A DNA stretch of 64,000 bases, taken from assembly GCF_005239225.2 (NCBI RefSeq), contig NC_133300.1:15033875-15097874 (forward strand). Direction: 5' to 3'. Position 1 is the first letter of the stretch, and each line of letters starts with the position of its first letter. Below, one piece after another: positions 1 through 11,400 of the stretch. The notes under the pieces were generated by a model. The model ran no database searches, was not told where the DNA came from, and was given only the letters and a program-made list of their open reading frames with translations. A program made the position numbers and the translations under genes. The stretch is from Populus alba. Its lineage: Eukaryota; Streptophyta; Magnoliopsida; Malpighiales; Salicaceae.

Positions 1-188
1 CTCATCAATCAATCCTTTGATTTATGTGATAGGCCTGCATTTAAGATGAACATTTACCATATATTAAGGCATTTTATAGTATTAGACTTGTTATTATAAA
101 ACATGCTTTAGTTAAGAAGTTATTGATACTTTAAGTGCAAAATGATGATATAAAACCTTGATAAATATGCACTCTTAAGTACTAATCA
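1..188 (-). repeat. 3' LTR fragment of element B
   Basis: This matches the right-hand end of the LTRs ending at 6373, 32961 and 43096 and finishes at the same terminal ...CTAATCA. The rest of the LTR is outside the window. Confidence 0.9.
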
Positions 189-200
189 CACCCCCCCAAC
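189..200 (-). other. Polypurine tract of element B
   Basis: On the minus strand GTTGGGGGGGTG directly precedes the 3' LTR, the expected place for plus-strand priming. Element A has the same tract. Confidence 0.7.
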
Positions 201-1370
201 CAGCTTATTACTAGTCCCTAGTAATCAAAGCGTTAAAATAGAAAAACAATTTGCAAATTCCATAAAGCAAGGCATTCATCATTCAACTTACTTTAATTTA
301 TCCAGATAAACAAACTCTCATTAAATTCATATTTCTGCTCAATACCTCTTAAACAAGATATTACTAAACCTTTCTTTTGTGCTCAAAATATCAACATATA
401 GTTATGGGGCTTTACTTGGAAGAAAAACAAATTTTTGTTGTAATGTTTAAGGTTAACTTCCTTAGGTTGGGATTATTATTTATTTATATACACATACAAC
501 TTGAAACACAATGTATCTTTAACCCATGTAATGAGTTTTAGGCTAATGACTCCCAGACCAGTTGGTCTTAAGGCATTAGGTGTTGAGACACCCCTACGAG
601 CTTAGCAACTCGGGTTGCAGATACTAATACGTAGATAGTGCAATGTTTGATTCCCTTAAACTTTTCTCCTCAACCCATGTAACAAGCGTTGGGCCAATAG
701 CTCCCAAGTCAGTTGACTTTAGGGTATTATGTGTTAAAACACCCCTTCGGGCTTAATTGCTTAGGTTAAGGAGGCTACAAAACCAAACTTATCTACCTTT
801 TTATTATCATTATTTTTTTTTTTTTTGTTTTTTTTTTTTTGCAAATTATGAACTATCCCTTTCCCTTAGTTGTTACCTTTAACAAAAGAACATAAATAAT
901 GTAATAATCCAATGTGCAACCCACATTCATATGTTAAAGTGTGTGTGTGAAAATGAAGATTTAAAAATACTTGTTAAATGAGCATATGAGCAGAATCAAG
1001 TGCTACCAATACGAGAGTTTGTAAACCTGAATATTTCAAGAAGTATTCTGATAGACCTTGTTAAGAATGTTTACTAAGATGCGTCTCAAGAGTCACTTTA
1101 ACAAAAGAACTCCTTTTACTATGCCATCCTAGTAACAACAGTTTTGTAAATAGTTTATGAAATAGAAAACACATTTTTTTTTTTAAAAAAATATCAACTA
1201 CTACCCTTTCCCCTCAACCAAAATGAGACATTGTCCTCAATGTCTTAAGGTAGAAAGATAGAGTATAGAAGACATCACCTGAAATAACGAACACTGACAA
1301 AACTGAAACACACTTAAACAAATATAAGAAACAACAAAACACAATAATAAAACCAAAAGACACAAAGTTT
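201..1370 (-). other. Noncoding 3' region of element B with a duplicated hairpin module
   Basis: I see no gene here. Two imperfect copies of a roughly 150-bp module (about 520-640 and 670-770) each contain a 14-bp perfect palindrome, at 555-568 (AGACCA-GT-TGGTCT) and 706-719 (AAGTCA-GT-TGACTT), followed by a GTGT...ACAC stem. The same pair is in element A at 33375-33388 and 33526-33539. Long T runs lie near 810-840 and 1170-1190. Confidence 0.6.
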
Positions 1371-1943
1371 TTACAAACGAAGGCTCAAATCCAATCTAAG
1401 CTTTTTATGGCTTTCCTTAGTTGACCAATTTATGCGACTCATGGAAGGATTAATTACAAGGATGAAAAATTGTAGTTGGTCAATCAATTGTTCAACAGTA
1501 GCAGTAGAGATTATGATTTATCGTGCCGAAGATGTTAGAAATTCCTGTTCCACAGCATGATCAAGAAAAGACAACAACTTATCATAAAAACCATTAACAT
1601 TTAACAGACCTATGGGTTTATGGTGAATGTGCAATCGGGCCCAAGAGGAAATATGAAAGATCTCTTCCAATGTGCCCATACCACCTGGTAAGGCAATGAA
1701 GGCATCAACATGGTTAAACATCGCATTCAGTCGATCAGACATTGTGGGGACCTGTAATTCCTCTCCAATTGTTTTTCCAATGATGTCCCCAAGGCTGCCT
1801 CCTCCATACACTAAATGAATCTTTCGCTCAGCTAGTACCTAACCAAGATGATTTGCTGATTCTAAAAACTCTTTTTCTTTCCCAGGACTGGATCCACCGA
1901 AAACACAAATGTTGTTTATGTGATGACTTGAGGAACCTGTCAT
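1371..1943 (-). pseudogene. LOG (cytokinin riboside monophosphate phosphoribohydrolase) pseudogene in element B
   Basis: This is a decayed copy of the intact LOG gene at 34219-34872, in the same place in its element and also intronless. It retains the ATG at 1943, the nucleotide-binding start (VFGGSSPG-like), and the PGGxGTLEE signature read as PGGMGTLEE. Three lesions inactivate it: a CAA-to-TAG stop near 1840 in the first third, an in-frame loss of about 27 codons between SLG and DIIG, and a CAA-to-TAA stop at 1518. No product is expected. Its main value is as an outgroup: 11 of 17 differences counted by hand from the intact copy over about 90 codons are synonymous. A TATA box is kept 66 bp upstream. 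Confidence 0.9.
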
Positions 1944-2008
1944 TTCTACACACTTCTATATTTGATGAATGTATGGGTTGAGTAGAAATGAAGAGAAGAA
2001 GAAGAAGG

Positions 2009-2015
2009 TTTTATA
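2009..2015 (-). promoter_or_regulatory. TATA box of the decayed LOG copy
   Basis: TATAAAA on the minus strand lies 66 bp before the ATG at 1943 and is followed by a CT-rich leader. Element A has TATAAAT at the same distance. Confidence 0.5.
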
Positions 2016-2181
2016 GATGAGAAAAAGAAAATGCAATCATATCACGTATATGGAAGCCAGTTAGAGTCTCTCTCTCTTTCTCCCTTTTTTTTTTGAAAAA
2101 AAACATGTGGATGTACAGGTAGTTGTGATTGTGGCTCACATCTTTCCTTGGTTTTACATCCAAGAACGACTTAAACACCCT

Positions 2182-2385
2182 CTATGGGTCGGGGATAGGC
2201 TTCCCATCCAGTTTTCTTTAAAACTGGCAAACAAGGTCTTTTTTTTTATATATATATATAGTCAGATTCCCAAGACTATGATGAGCTTGTTCTTTATGAA
2301 AATGGGGTCATAAATCATGAATTGCCCGATGCACATCTCCACTATGATGAGACTTAAGAGTCAATAAAAGATTATCTAAAGACTC
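2182..2385 (-). pseudogene. C-terminal remnant of the carlavirus-like cysteine-rich ORF
   Basis: The sequence matches the last third of the ORF at 35111-35659, including its TAG stop. The part encoding the cysteine cluster was removed by a deletion fusing it near 2376-2390 to the integrase remnant. A TA-dinucleotide expansion around 2250-2260 also disturbs the frame. It shows that the parent of element B carried this gene as well as LOG. Confidence 0.7.
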
Positions 2386-4401
2386 TCAATGTTTTGAAAT
2401 AAATTCTACCTTTTGACAATTTTCACAAGTTTTGCAGAATGCATATGAGTCCTTGAACATGGTGGGCCAGTAAAATCCACTTTGTAAGATTTTTGCAATC
2501 GTCTTTTTTGACGAGAAATGATCCCTACATGTTTTAGAGTGATAAAATTTAATGACACTACTTACCTCATTGTCGGGAATGCATATTTGAAATATTTGAT
2601 TAGAACAATATTTGAATAAGTAAGGGTCATCCCAATAAAGGTTTTGCACGTCGCTCAAAAACTTTCTTTTATCTTTGTTATCCAAATAAGCTGGCAAAAA
2701 TCCTGAAGCAAGAAAATTATTATTTTTAGCAAACCAAGGCATTGAACTAAGAGAAAGTAAAGATTCATCAGGAAAGTAATCATTGATTGGTGTGATGTCA
2801 GATGTCGACTCTATTGTCAACTTTGACAAATGATCCGCGACAACATTTTCGATGCCTTTTTCATCATCGATTGCTTCCTGTTTGGTCATGGCATGAGGAA
2901 ATGGAAGTGCTGGTGGGGAATTAGTCTTTTCTTTGCAATGTTCAGATTCAACCCCTTCCTTACCCTCAGAGATTGACTCATCATCTTTCTCACAAGGTTC
3001 AAGAATGGGTTTTTCAATAACCTTATCACTGCGAAGAGTGATGTCTGATTTGACTTGATCCATGTGTTGACTTCTGGAACTACTTGCATTTACATTGTAT
3101 TTCTCCTTTGGATTTTATTGTGGTTGAGATGGAAACTTACTGTTCTCTTGAAAACTAAGAGCATATATGAATTTTGCAAGAGCATATTTAAAATCTGTCA
3201 TGCTTTGAGCAAGTTGAGTGTTGATTGTCTCTTGCTTTTCGATGAATGCATGCAATGTTTCTTCATGATTTCTTCTAGGAGGAGGAGCATAAAGAGGTGC
3301 ATATCCATGAGAATTTTGAAAATTATGGTGTGCTTGAAACAGTGGCTGTGAAGTTTGTGCATTATTGTTATCACTCTTCCAACTGAAATTTGGGTGATTT
3401 CTCCAACCAGGATTGTATGTTTGCGAGTATGGGTTATGATTGGGCCTTTGGAAACTGTTTAAAGCATGAGATTGTTCATGGAAGCATTCCTTGAAAGAAG
3501 GCAAAGTTGGACACTCATTGGTTGCATGTTCATTTGTTTCACAGATTTGACACACAATGTCTTGAACAGATTTTAATTGACCACTCTTTTTCAATTCTAT
3601 TGCCTCAACTTTTCTAGTTAAAGATGCAAACTTGGATTGGAGGTCATGATCTTTCCTAAGGTTATACATACCTCCATTAGATGTATGAGGTTGGGTTTTA
3701 ATTGGTGCCTCATAAGTGCGTGTAATGTCCCAATTTTGCGCATTTTCAGCTAGCAAGTCTAGGTACTCCATTTCTTCATTAAGGTCTTTATCTTCAAAAG
3801 TTCCATTGCACATCAATTCAACCATTTTCCTATCTTTAGGTGTTAACCCTTCATAAAATTGTGAAACCAATCTCCATGTTTAAAAACCATGATGAGGGCA
3901 AGTATTAAGCAAGTCTCGATACCTATCCCAACATTGGTAAAATGTTTCACCTGGTTTTTTAGTGAAAGTGGTGATTTGTCTTTTGAAAGAGTTGGTTCTG
4001 TGAGATGAAAAAAACTTGTTTAAAAATTATTGTTGCAATCCATCCCAAGCATGAATGGATCCTGGTCTCAAATTTTGTAGCCAAGTTTTAGCTTTATCTT
4101 TTAAAGAAAAAGGAAAAAGCTTTAATCTGATGGTGTTCATGCTACAATTTGAGTCATTATAAGTGTTACAAACTTTCTCAAATTCTCTCAAATGCAAGTA
4201 TGGATTTTCTAGATCAAAGCCATGAAAAGAAGGTAAAAGTTGAATAATGTCTGGCTTAAAATTAAAATGAGATGCATCAGGAGGAAAAAATATACATGAT
4301 CGCGCAATTGTTCTTATTGGATTCATGTAGTCTCTAAGTGTTCTAACCCGATTATTCTCATTATTCTCATTATAAAGTGATTGATTATCCTCTTCGGCCA
4401 T
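2386..4401 (-). pseudogene. Broken gag fused by deletion to the integrase N-terminal region (element B)
   Basis: Gag starts at the ATG at 4401 (MAEEDNQ). The retrotransposon-gag domain is interrupted by a CAA-to-TAA stop near 4028 and a GAA-to-TAA stop near 3880. The CCHC knuckle ([14 protein letters not shown]) is near 3545-3505. After the PFPHAMTKQ stretch the sequence jumps into the linker before integrase ([10 protein letters not shown]) and the HHCC zinc region (H...CKTCENCQ), then stops near 2386. Protease, reverse transcriptase, RNase H and integrase core are missing. At the first junction both parental sites in element A share GATTG (37295-37299 and 39594-39598), which suggests microhomology-mediated or slippage deletion. 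Confidence 0.85.
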
Positions 4402-4597
4402 GTTTTCTAAAGAAGATGAGGATACCTTACAAAATTTATCATTTAATGTACGTGACCAAACTCTCATGCACGTGTAGAAAGAGAAGAAAAGGAAGAAGAA
4501 AAGAAAAGAAACAAAACAAAACAAAAGAAATAAAGTTAGATACAAGAAAAGTGAAAAGAAAAAAAAATAAAAACTATAATTTATACAAGAATTTACC

Positions 4598-4615
4598 TCC
4601 CAGGCAACGGCGCCA
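4598..4615 (-). other. Primer-binding site of element B (tRNA-Asp type)
   Basis: The plus-strand bases TCCCAGGCAACGGCGCCA resemble the 3' end of plant tRNA-Asp (...CCCCGGCAACGGCGCCA). They lie just inside the 5' LTR, the usual arrangement for Athila. Confidence 0.8.
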
Positions 4616-4734
4616 AAAACTTGACACGACCAAAAGATTGATGTCTTCTCCCAAGTGCAGGAGTGTCGAAGTAATAAATAACCCGGCAAGACCGGGGTCG
4701 AACCACAGAGAGGTTAATTGTATAAATTATAAAT

Positions 4735-4848
4735 AACAAAACAACAATAATAACAACAACAATAATAACAACAATAATAACAATAATAGTAATAGTAATA
4801 ATAATAGTAATAGTAATAATAATAATAATAATAACAATAATAATAATA
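4735..4848. repeat. Trinucleotide microsatellite (AAC/AAT/AGT)
   Basis: Irregular AAC, AAT and AGT repeats lie inside the LTR. The same site in element A (31340-31385) is far shorter, so this array expanded in copy B. Confidence 0.9.
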
Positions 4849-5059
4849 CTCAGTACGTGGCGTTGTTATACCTGAGAATGATCTAAAAGATCGGGTCACA
4901 GGTTTCCAGCCTATATACTGATTTTATGAAAAGATCAGAGATATATTATATAATATAAACAGATTTCTGATGCGAATGAACAAGGCAAGACCAACAATAT
5001 CAGGATCCTTGATCAAACACAGAGCATACTTAACGTACATAAAATATAACAAGAATGTA

Positions 5060-5135
5060 AATAATAATAATAATAATAATAATAATACAATAATAGTAAT
5101 AATATTAATAGTAATAATAATAATAATAATAATAC

Positions 5136-5176
<41 letters not shown>

Positions 5177-5221
5177 ATAAAGAAGAAGAAGAAGAAGAAG
5201 AAGAAGAAGAAGAAGAAGAGG
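5060..5221. repeat. Compound microsatellite (AAT)n-(AGT)n-(AAG)n
   Basis: Three successive pure trinucleotide runs. Element A has a short version at 31500-31560. Apparent reading frames through it (poly-Asn, poly-Val, poly-Lys) are artefacts. Confidence 0.95.
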
Positions 5222-6378
5222 AATAAATTAATGAGAACTTTGAGATGGAAGATTAATGTAAGGATTAAACAATGATAAAAACAAATGTCAAGGTTAAAGG
5301 ATCCACTAATGGTATTTCAAACAAGTATAGTATAAACTCTTATTACTCAACTGGAAACCACACACGAAGGAGGTTCCAATCGGATGATTTGTCATTAATA
5401 GCTCATTATAAATTATTAACATGATCATATTAATTATCTTATTTACATAACACCAAACTTTTAAATATTGTCAGGAATTCATGATGTTAACTGATGTTAA
5501 CAACAAATCAAGTTCCTTTAATAGCCCAGGTGTAGGTAATACCATACGGTTGGGCTATGAGAGTGCCACACATTTGTTGTACCAAGTGTTATACAACACA
5601 AATCTAGATTAACCATTTAACAAGCAAGGTATTAAGAATTAGTAAGATAAAAAGATAAGACATGTTAATATTAAACATTAAGGTCCATGTTGAGTTTACA
5701 CCATACTTATTCTTACAGCATTAGTGTTACCTTTTCACCTTGATATAATAAACTTAGCTAAACATAATGAAGAAGAGAAACATAAATAAACAAAACAAGA
5801 ACATAAATAATATACAAGTTAACTAAGAAAAGGAAAGGAAATGAAAAACATAAACAAGATATTAATGAAAGCAAAACTTAAGAATTACAAACAAAATATA
5901 AAGAGAGAAATAAAGAGCATGAACTTGATTTGAACAACCAAGCCCCCAAATACATGGCAAATGCCTCCTTTTATAGGCCAAAATTCAGAATTATTGATTT
6001 GATGACTAATTGTTGAGTGGGTGGCCAACTCTTGACTTTGTGAAAATCCTTATCTTCTTGTCTGAATAAAACGAAAATGCTAGCATCAGAACTGGGTTCA
6101 TTTGAAAACATGAAAGTTTGGACTACACCAACATCTCTTTTCTAAGTTTGGCCCTCTCTTTGTCCTTTCAATTTCCATACTTGAACTCATCAATCAATCC
6201 TTTGATTTATGTGATAGGCCTGCATTTAAGATGAACATTTACCATATATTAAGGCATTTTATAGTATTAGACTTGTTATTATAAAACATGCTTTAGTTAA
6301 GGAGTTATTGATACTTTAAGTGCAAAATGATGATATAAAACCTTGATAAATATGCACTTTTAAGTACCAATCAATATT

Positions 6379-8360
6379 CGTTTGAAGCCTCTCAATCTGC
6401 TCACCATTCAACTTGCTGGAGCATATATCTCTGAAGAAATGACTGATCTCCGTCAGTGCATCCCATATTCCCTTTGGCAACAAATCACGAAAAGCTAATG
6501 GGATGAGTGTTTGCATAAACACGTGGCAGTCATGACTCTTCATTCCATACAATCTGCAGTCCTCTATATTAACCAGCCTTGATATGTTCGATGCATGTCC
6601 ATCTAGAAAACACAGACTCTTAAGCCATTTGTAGACTAGCAGTTGTGTGTTTTTCTCTAACACAAAGCTTGCCCTTGGTTTTACGACCCGTGACTCATCA
6701 TAAACCAACTCCATATTTTTACGGTTACAGTATAAAGCTATATTCAATCTAGCCTTGATGTTGTCCTTTTTCTTCCCTTTCACATCCATGACGGTGTTGA
6801 AAATGTTCTCAAACACGTTTTTTTCGATATGCATGACGTCAAGGTTATGGCGAAGCAGATTGGTCTTCGAATAAGGAAGCTCCTAAAAAATACTTCGTTT
6901 TACCCAATTATGGGTCAAACCAAAACCAGGAAACTTTTGCTTACCTGATTGAAGGCCAAACACAATGTCACCATACTCTGATACAACATTATGCAATTCT
7001 TCATCAGAAAGACGCGGGGATGCAACATCTTTTTCAACTCTGCCAACAAGGAAATATTTTCTGTTCTTTCTATACCTGTGATTAAGTGGCAAGAAGTGAT
7101 GGTGGCAGTTAAAAAAAGAAGCTTTACCTCTGTTTGCTAGCGTGAATGCCTTGTTGTTTTCCATGCAGTATGGACATGCGAGTTTCCCATGCGTGCTCTA
7201 ACCAGAAATAATTCCATAAGCTGGAAAATCATTGATAGTCTACATCAAAGCCGCCCTCATAAGAAAATTTTGTTTCCTCAATATATCATAAGTCAGAGCT
7301 CCGGAGGACCACAACTGCGCCAACTCATCAATCAACGGTCAAAGACAAACATCTATATTCCGCCCGGGCTGCTTGGACCGGGTATGACAGTAGATAAAAA
7401 CATTAACTCCGGCCTCATACACATTCCCGGTGGCAAGTTATAAACTGTGAGTATGACCGACCGACAAGAATAGGGAGCAGCAAATGACCCAAATGGGTTG
7501 AATCCGTTTGTACACAAACCAAGACGCATATTCCTTTATTCAACTGAAAAGTCAGGATGAACAGTGTTAAAGCATTTCCACGCTTCGCCATCAGAAGGAT
7601 GCACCATCACACCATCAACCGCATCATGTGCTTGGTGTCATGTCATGTGCTCAGCAGTCCTTGGTGACATGAATAACCTCTACAGTCTAGGTGTGATCGG
7701 GAAGTATCTAAGTTTTTTATATGCCAGGGAGTCTTTCCCATGCCAGTTCTGGGTTTGTAACGGGAATACCCGCATGTCATGCACTCGATCATCTCAGCCT
7801 TTTCAAGGTAGTATAACATGCAGAAGTTAGGGCACATGTCAATTTTCTGGTATCCTAAACCGAGGGGTTTCATCATGGACTTTGTAGCATAAAAGTTCTC
7901 TTTCAGCCTGTTCCCTTCAGGTAAAATGCTTCTCGTCCATTCAATAATTTTGTTATACCCGGCCTCACTCAGCCCGTGATTTGACTTGATGGTGAACACC
8001 TGTGCCACGGCCGATAATTTACTGTGGTTTGTGCAGCCATCCCATAATGGTTCATCAGAATCTTTCAACAAATCAAAAAACCTAGTTGCATCTGCATTAG
8101 GTTCTTCTTCTATGATTGGACATTGACTGACATTACCATATTTATGTAAGGATTAGTGTTGTCATTTGCCGTTCCATGCACATTGCTAGCACTAGATACG
8201 TTTTATTTTGACACTTCCTGCATGGACACCTAATACCGCCTCTAGTAAAATTTCTAGGAGTAGATGTTGCGAAATTAATAAAACCCTGAACCCCATTACA
8301 ATAATTCATCCTCTGCAATCCTTGGGGTGAATATCGATACATCCATGAACGATCATCCAT
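6379..8360 (-). pseudogene. CACTA transposase (TNP2/TNPD-like) pseudogene 1
   Basis: The frame starts at the ATG at 8360 with a transposase-associated domain (MDDRSWMY..., then CPCRKCQN). It continues as a TNP2-type transposase (Transposase_21) with the LPPGMCM and IPGP blocks near 7440-7370, the CPYCMENNKAF segment near 7164, the NWVKRSIF block, MHIEKN near 6834 and the GMKSHDCHVFMQ segment. The reading frame is broken by stops near 7530 and 7200, by the stop between 6883 and 6834, and by frameshifts, so it is not functional. It is very similar to the copy at 60131-63888. In intact relatives this protein cuts the CACTA termini together with a TNPA-like partner, which is not in this piece. 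Confidence 0.9.
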
Positions 8361-9149
8361 GACTTGTATATATCGAACCTCTACAAAATTATGATGACAT
8401 CATGTATTAATTAACTAAGTTAGGTAAATAAACTTGCAAAAATATTACTTTACCTCGAGATTATCCAACAAACCAATCACAACTTCTCATAAATATTAAA
8501 TATTCATTATGATCATTTATTTAATGTCCATACGTACAAATTAATATATATAAATTTATGGAAATTACCACACCGCAATACCATTGATAAAACATAAAAC
8601 GGAACCATTAAGCAAGCTATTAATTATTTCAAAACAGCACATATAATTCGGTAATTCCATAAAGTTTTAACGATTTACAAACAAATACAATCTTACAAAA
8701 TCTAAAACAAACCATAACAGGTATAAAATTATACATTCATATGCTACAAGTTTGTTTGAGAAATAACAATAAAACATGTACATCTACTAACAAAATACAT
8801 ATACTAAAAAAAAAAACAAAATTAACATTTAAATGTTAAAATTTAAAAAGATAGAATTACTTACAAAAATTAAAAAAATCTGTCAGAAAATCAAAACACG
8901 GATGCTATGACCATAAAACTTCAAGAAATATAACTTGTTGTGCTGAGATGAAGGAGATTTTTGTTTGGGTGTTGGCTGTTTGCAGATGGGGAGAGTTGAG
9001 ATTAGGAAGAAGAAGGAGAAATAGGGGACCCGTTGGCTGTTTGGGTGTTGGCTGTCGTTTTGAATCCGTTGGTGATTCCGTCGGAAAAAACCTCCCAGCC
9101 AAAACTTCCACATCAGCGACCCGCTTTTTTTTTAATTGTGAACTTTTTG
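8361..9149 (-). other. 5' leader region of CACTA transposon 1
   Basis: AT-rich DNA between the transposase start and the subterminal repeats. I see no convincing gene; short frames around 8880-9270 have no recognisable content. Its position suggests promoter and leader of the transposase. Confidence 0.4.
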
Positions 9150-9306
9150 TCTATAATGCAGTCGGTAACTACCGATGGACAGTATCCGTCGGTAGTTACC
9201 GACCGAATTATGGACTGAAAAATTTCATCGGTAATTTCGACCTCAAATTACATACAGAAATATTCCGTCGGTAAATTCGTTGCTATTAAGCGGATTTCTG
9301 GTAGTG
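9150..9306 (-). repeat. Subterminal repeats and terminal inverted repeat of CACTA 1
   Basis: Several copies of TCGGTAACTACCGA- and TTCCGTCGGTAAA-like motifs in both orientations end in GGATTTCTGGTAGTG at 9292-9306. Such motifs are binding sites for TNPA-type proteins in known CACTA elements. Confidence 0.8.
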
Positions 9307-9944
9307 TATCTGGCATCTGGTTCTTTTAAGGGAAAATGTCTTGTTTGAGGAGTCGCCACCTAGTATTAAGGTCACTAGGAACCCTAACTGGTCAACAGAG
9401 ATTCTATGGTTCGGGACTGGTTACATAAAAGGGAAGATATTATCAACCCTTAAACGTTCTGCCTAAGGCAAACTGCATTGATGTTTTTGTCTTAAATTCC
9501 TAAATGTTTATTAATTTACGTTCAGTGAATATTCAACTACGGATAATTCCAACTCTGGCATTGGTAACTATTACATAGCTATAAAATAAATTTAGATCAA
9601 TATTTTTCTATTCCTAACTCTAACGCTAGTGAAAAAACAAATAAACTAAATTCATTTTATTACGCGTTCACATATTTTTTATTTCTTATGTAGTTAAATA
9701 AAAAAACAAACAAAAAAAAAACAATTAAATCAGTGTTTTTATTCCCGACTCTAGCGTTAGTGAATAAACCAAAAAAAAATAAATTTTATTTTTCATACAT
9801 GCACACATATTTTTTTTTATTTTTTTCTTCCTAAATAAAATAAAATATAAAGAATACAAATAATATCAATTTAAACCAGTATTTTATTCCCGACTCTAGC
9901 GTTGGTGAATAAACCAGTAAATTTATATTATTTTTATTCATGCA

Positions 9945-9945
9945 T

Positions 9946-9987
<42 letters not shown>
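9945..9987. repeat. (CA)n(TA)n microsatellite
   Basis: A pure CA run followed by a pure TA run. Confidence 0.95.
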
Positions 9988-10139
9988 TTATCTTTTTATC
10001 TTCTTTTTTTTCTATTTTTGTATTTATTTTTTCTATTTTTTTATTTTTCCTAGTTTTTTATTTATGTTTTTGGGGCTGGGCTAGACCCAACCAGACCAGT
10101 CCGGTCACTGGCCCAAGCCAATGACCCAGCTGGGCCTCA

Positions 10140-10205
10140 GCACGCATGAACTGATTTCATGCGTGCATGGTACTGTGTGAAGGTAATTAATTACCTTCAC
10201 ATAGT
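10140..10205 (-). repeat. Paired palindromes in LTR F
   Basis: The first has 11-bp perfect arms (10140-10150 and 10156-10166) with a 5-base loop. The second is a 34-bp palindrome at 10172-10205 with one mismatch that would be a G-U pair in RNA. They lie about 390 bp downstream of the TATA box at 10591 in the transcription direction. LTRs C and D have different palindromes at the same place. Confidence 0.8.
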
Positions 10206-10590
10206 GCTAAAATGCACTGAACTTAAGAATTGAAAATGACGAGACAGAGGGCTTACTTGCTGCAAGTTACTTCGCCGGAGTGAGTGGTGGCGCCCGTTGA
10301 TATGAAACCAGAAACCCTCCTCCTACCTCTGCTTTCCTGCCCTCTACTTCTTCTTTGCTCTTCTGTGAAATTCTCCCATGCTCAGTTTTTTCAAACACCC
10401 TCTATTCTCTCTTGGTTCGTTTCGATTTTTGTTTTTTTAGGCCGGTACTGGTAAGGGAAAGGTTCACTTCTAGTATGGGATTAAAAAAAAAACTTGGGAG
10501 TCCCTATGGTTTATTTGGGTCAGTCTCGTTTCAGGTTTTGTTCATCCCTCTCTCTCTCTAACCAACCCCTGTTCTTCGGTGCTGCTCGGT

Positions 10591-10597
10591 TTATATA
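10591..10597 (-). promoter_or_regulatory. TATA box of LTR F
   Basis: TATATAA on the minus strand, upstream of the paired palindromes as in LTRs C and D. Confidence 0.45.
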
Positions 10598-10989
10598 GAG
10601 CTTGGTGGGTTGGTAACGGGCGGTAGGCTGAGGGTCGGCCACCATTAAGGCGCCCATAACTGAAGCCAACGGACGACGATTACTGTTGCACTGTTTCTCT
10701 CTCCATTACTGCAACAACAATCACTGGCTTAAAGGAGAAGAAGATGAACAGCGTCTTCAAAACGACGCCGTTTGGAGATAAACAGTGGCCATTTACAAGT
10801 TTGACCCATGAAATTTCGAAAACTTTATAATTAAGCCCCTGGTTTAAACCGTAATTTTCCTTGCATTTCAGCGCCTTTTACAAGTTAGTCCTTGGACTTT
10901 AATCTGCTACAATCGTGTCCCTAATTAACCCCAAACTTTGCCATTTCTTCAATTAAGTCCCTGATTTCATTAATTTAATTAAATCTGAA

Positions 10990-11375
10990 GTCCAATTAAG
11001 TCTAAAACTTATCAATTCTCCAATTAAGCCCCTGATTGGATTAATTAAATTAATTACAAGCTTAATTAAGTCTCAAAACTTATCAATTCTCCAATTAAAC
11101 CCTTGATTGGATGAATTAAATTAATTTCAAGCTTAATTAAGTCTGGAAATTTATCAATTCTCCAATTAAACCCTAATTGGATTAATTAAATTAATTCCAA
11201 GCTTAATTAAGTCTCAAAGCTTAATTAAGTCTCAAAACTTATCAATTCTCCAATTAAACCCTTGATTGGATGAATTAAATTAATTTCAAGCTTAATTAAG
11301 TCTAAAAATTTATCAATTCTCCAATTAAACCCTTAATTGGATTAATTAAATTAATTCCAAGCTTAATTAGATTAA
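10990..11375. repeat. 71-bp tandem repeat, about five copies, in LTR F
   Basis: The string ATCAATTCTCCAATTAA recurs at 11011, 11082, 11153, 11241 and 11312, with spacings 71, 71, 88 and 71. Confidence 0.85.
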
Positions 11376-11400
11376 TTCCAAAGTTTAATAAAACCCCAAA

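Larger units (their letters stand above)
1..6373 (-). mobile_element. Athila-type Ty3/gypsy retrotransposon B, internally deleted, left LTR cut by window edge
   Basis: The element reads right to left: 5' LTR 4622-6373, primer-binding site, broken gag, part of integrase, remnants of two extra genes, polypurine tract, and the last 188 bp of the 3' LTR. Compared with the complete relative at 31228-43096 it lost about 2.3 kb (end of gag, protease, reverse transcriptase, RNase H) and about 1.5 kb (integrase core to the middle of an extra ORF). It sits inside a CACTA transposase gene; the first five flanking bases on the right are ATATT, and the matching duplication would lie left of the window. 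The element is dead by itself. Subfamily assignment rests on similarity to the intact copy. Confidence 0.9.
4622..6373 (-). repeat. 5' LTR of element B (1752 bp)
   Basis: The LTR starts TGACACGACC and ends ...CCAATCA (plus strand), so TG...CA as expected. It is homologous to the LTRs of element A but clearly diverged. It has much longer trinucleotide arrays and lacks an internal segment present in A around 32395-32700. Confidence 0.9.
6374..9306 (-). mobile_element. CACTA (En/Spm) transposon 1, 5' part, truncated by the insertion of element B
   Basis: The right end reads CACTACCAGAAATCC on the minus strand, the classic CACTA terminus, followed outside by TAT as a possible 3-bp duplication. 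Inside the end are subterminal repeats with the core CCGACGG/CCGTCGG, then a transposase pseudogene. Element B interrupts the transposase at 6373; the remainder lies beyond the window start. Confidence 0.85.
9310..11400 (-). mobile_element. Decayed Tat/Ogre-type LTR F, its outer tip displaced by CACTA 1
   Basis: On the minus strand this ends with the conserved U5 block shared with LTRs C, D and E: a CCTAGT...ACTAGG stem followed by GGTGGCGACTCC (around 9350-9390). Further in are paired palindromes (10140-10205), a TATA box (10591-10597) and a tract with 'aattaagyccctgattgg' repeats as in LTRs C and D. The expected TGTCGCACG tip is absent and CACTA 1 begins there. The right boundary near 11400 is uncertain, and I cannot tell a solo LTR from a truncated element. 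Confidence 0.6.

Noticed and set aside
4714..5275. Poly-Tyr, poly-Asn and poly-Val frames
   Set aside because: Pure trinucleotide microsatellites.
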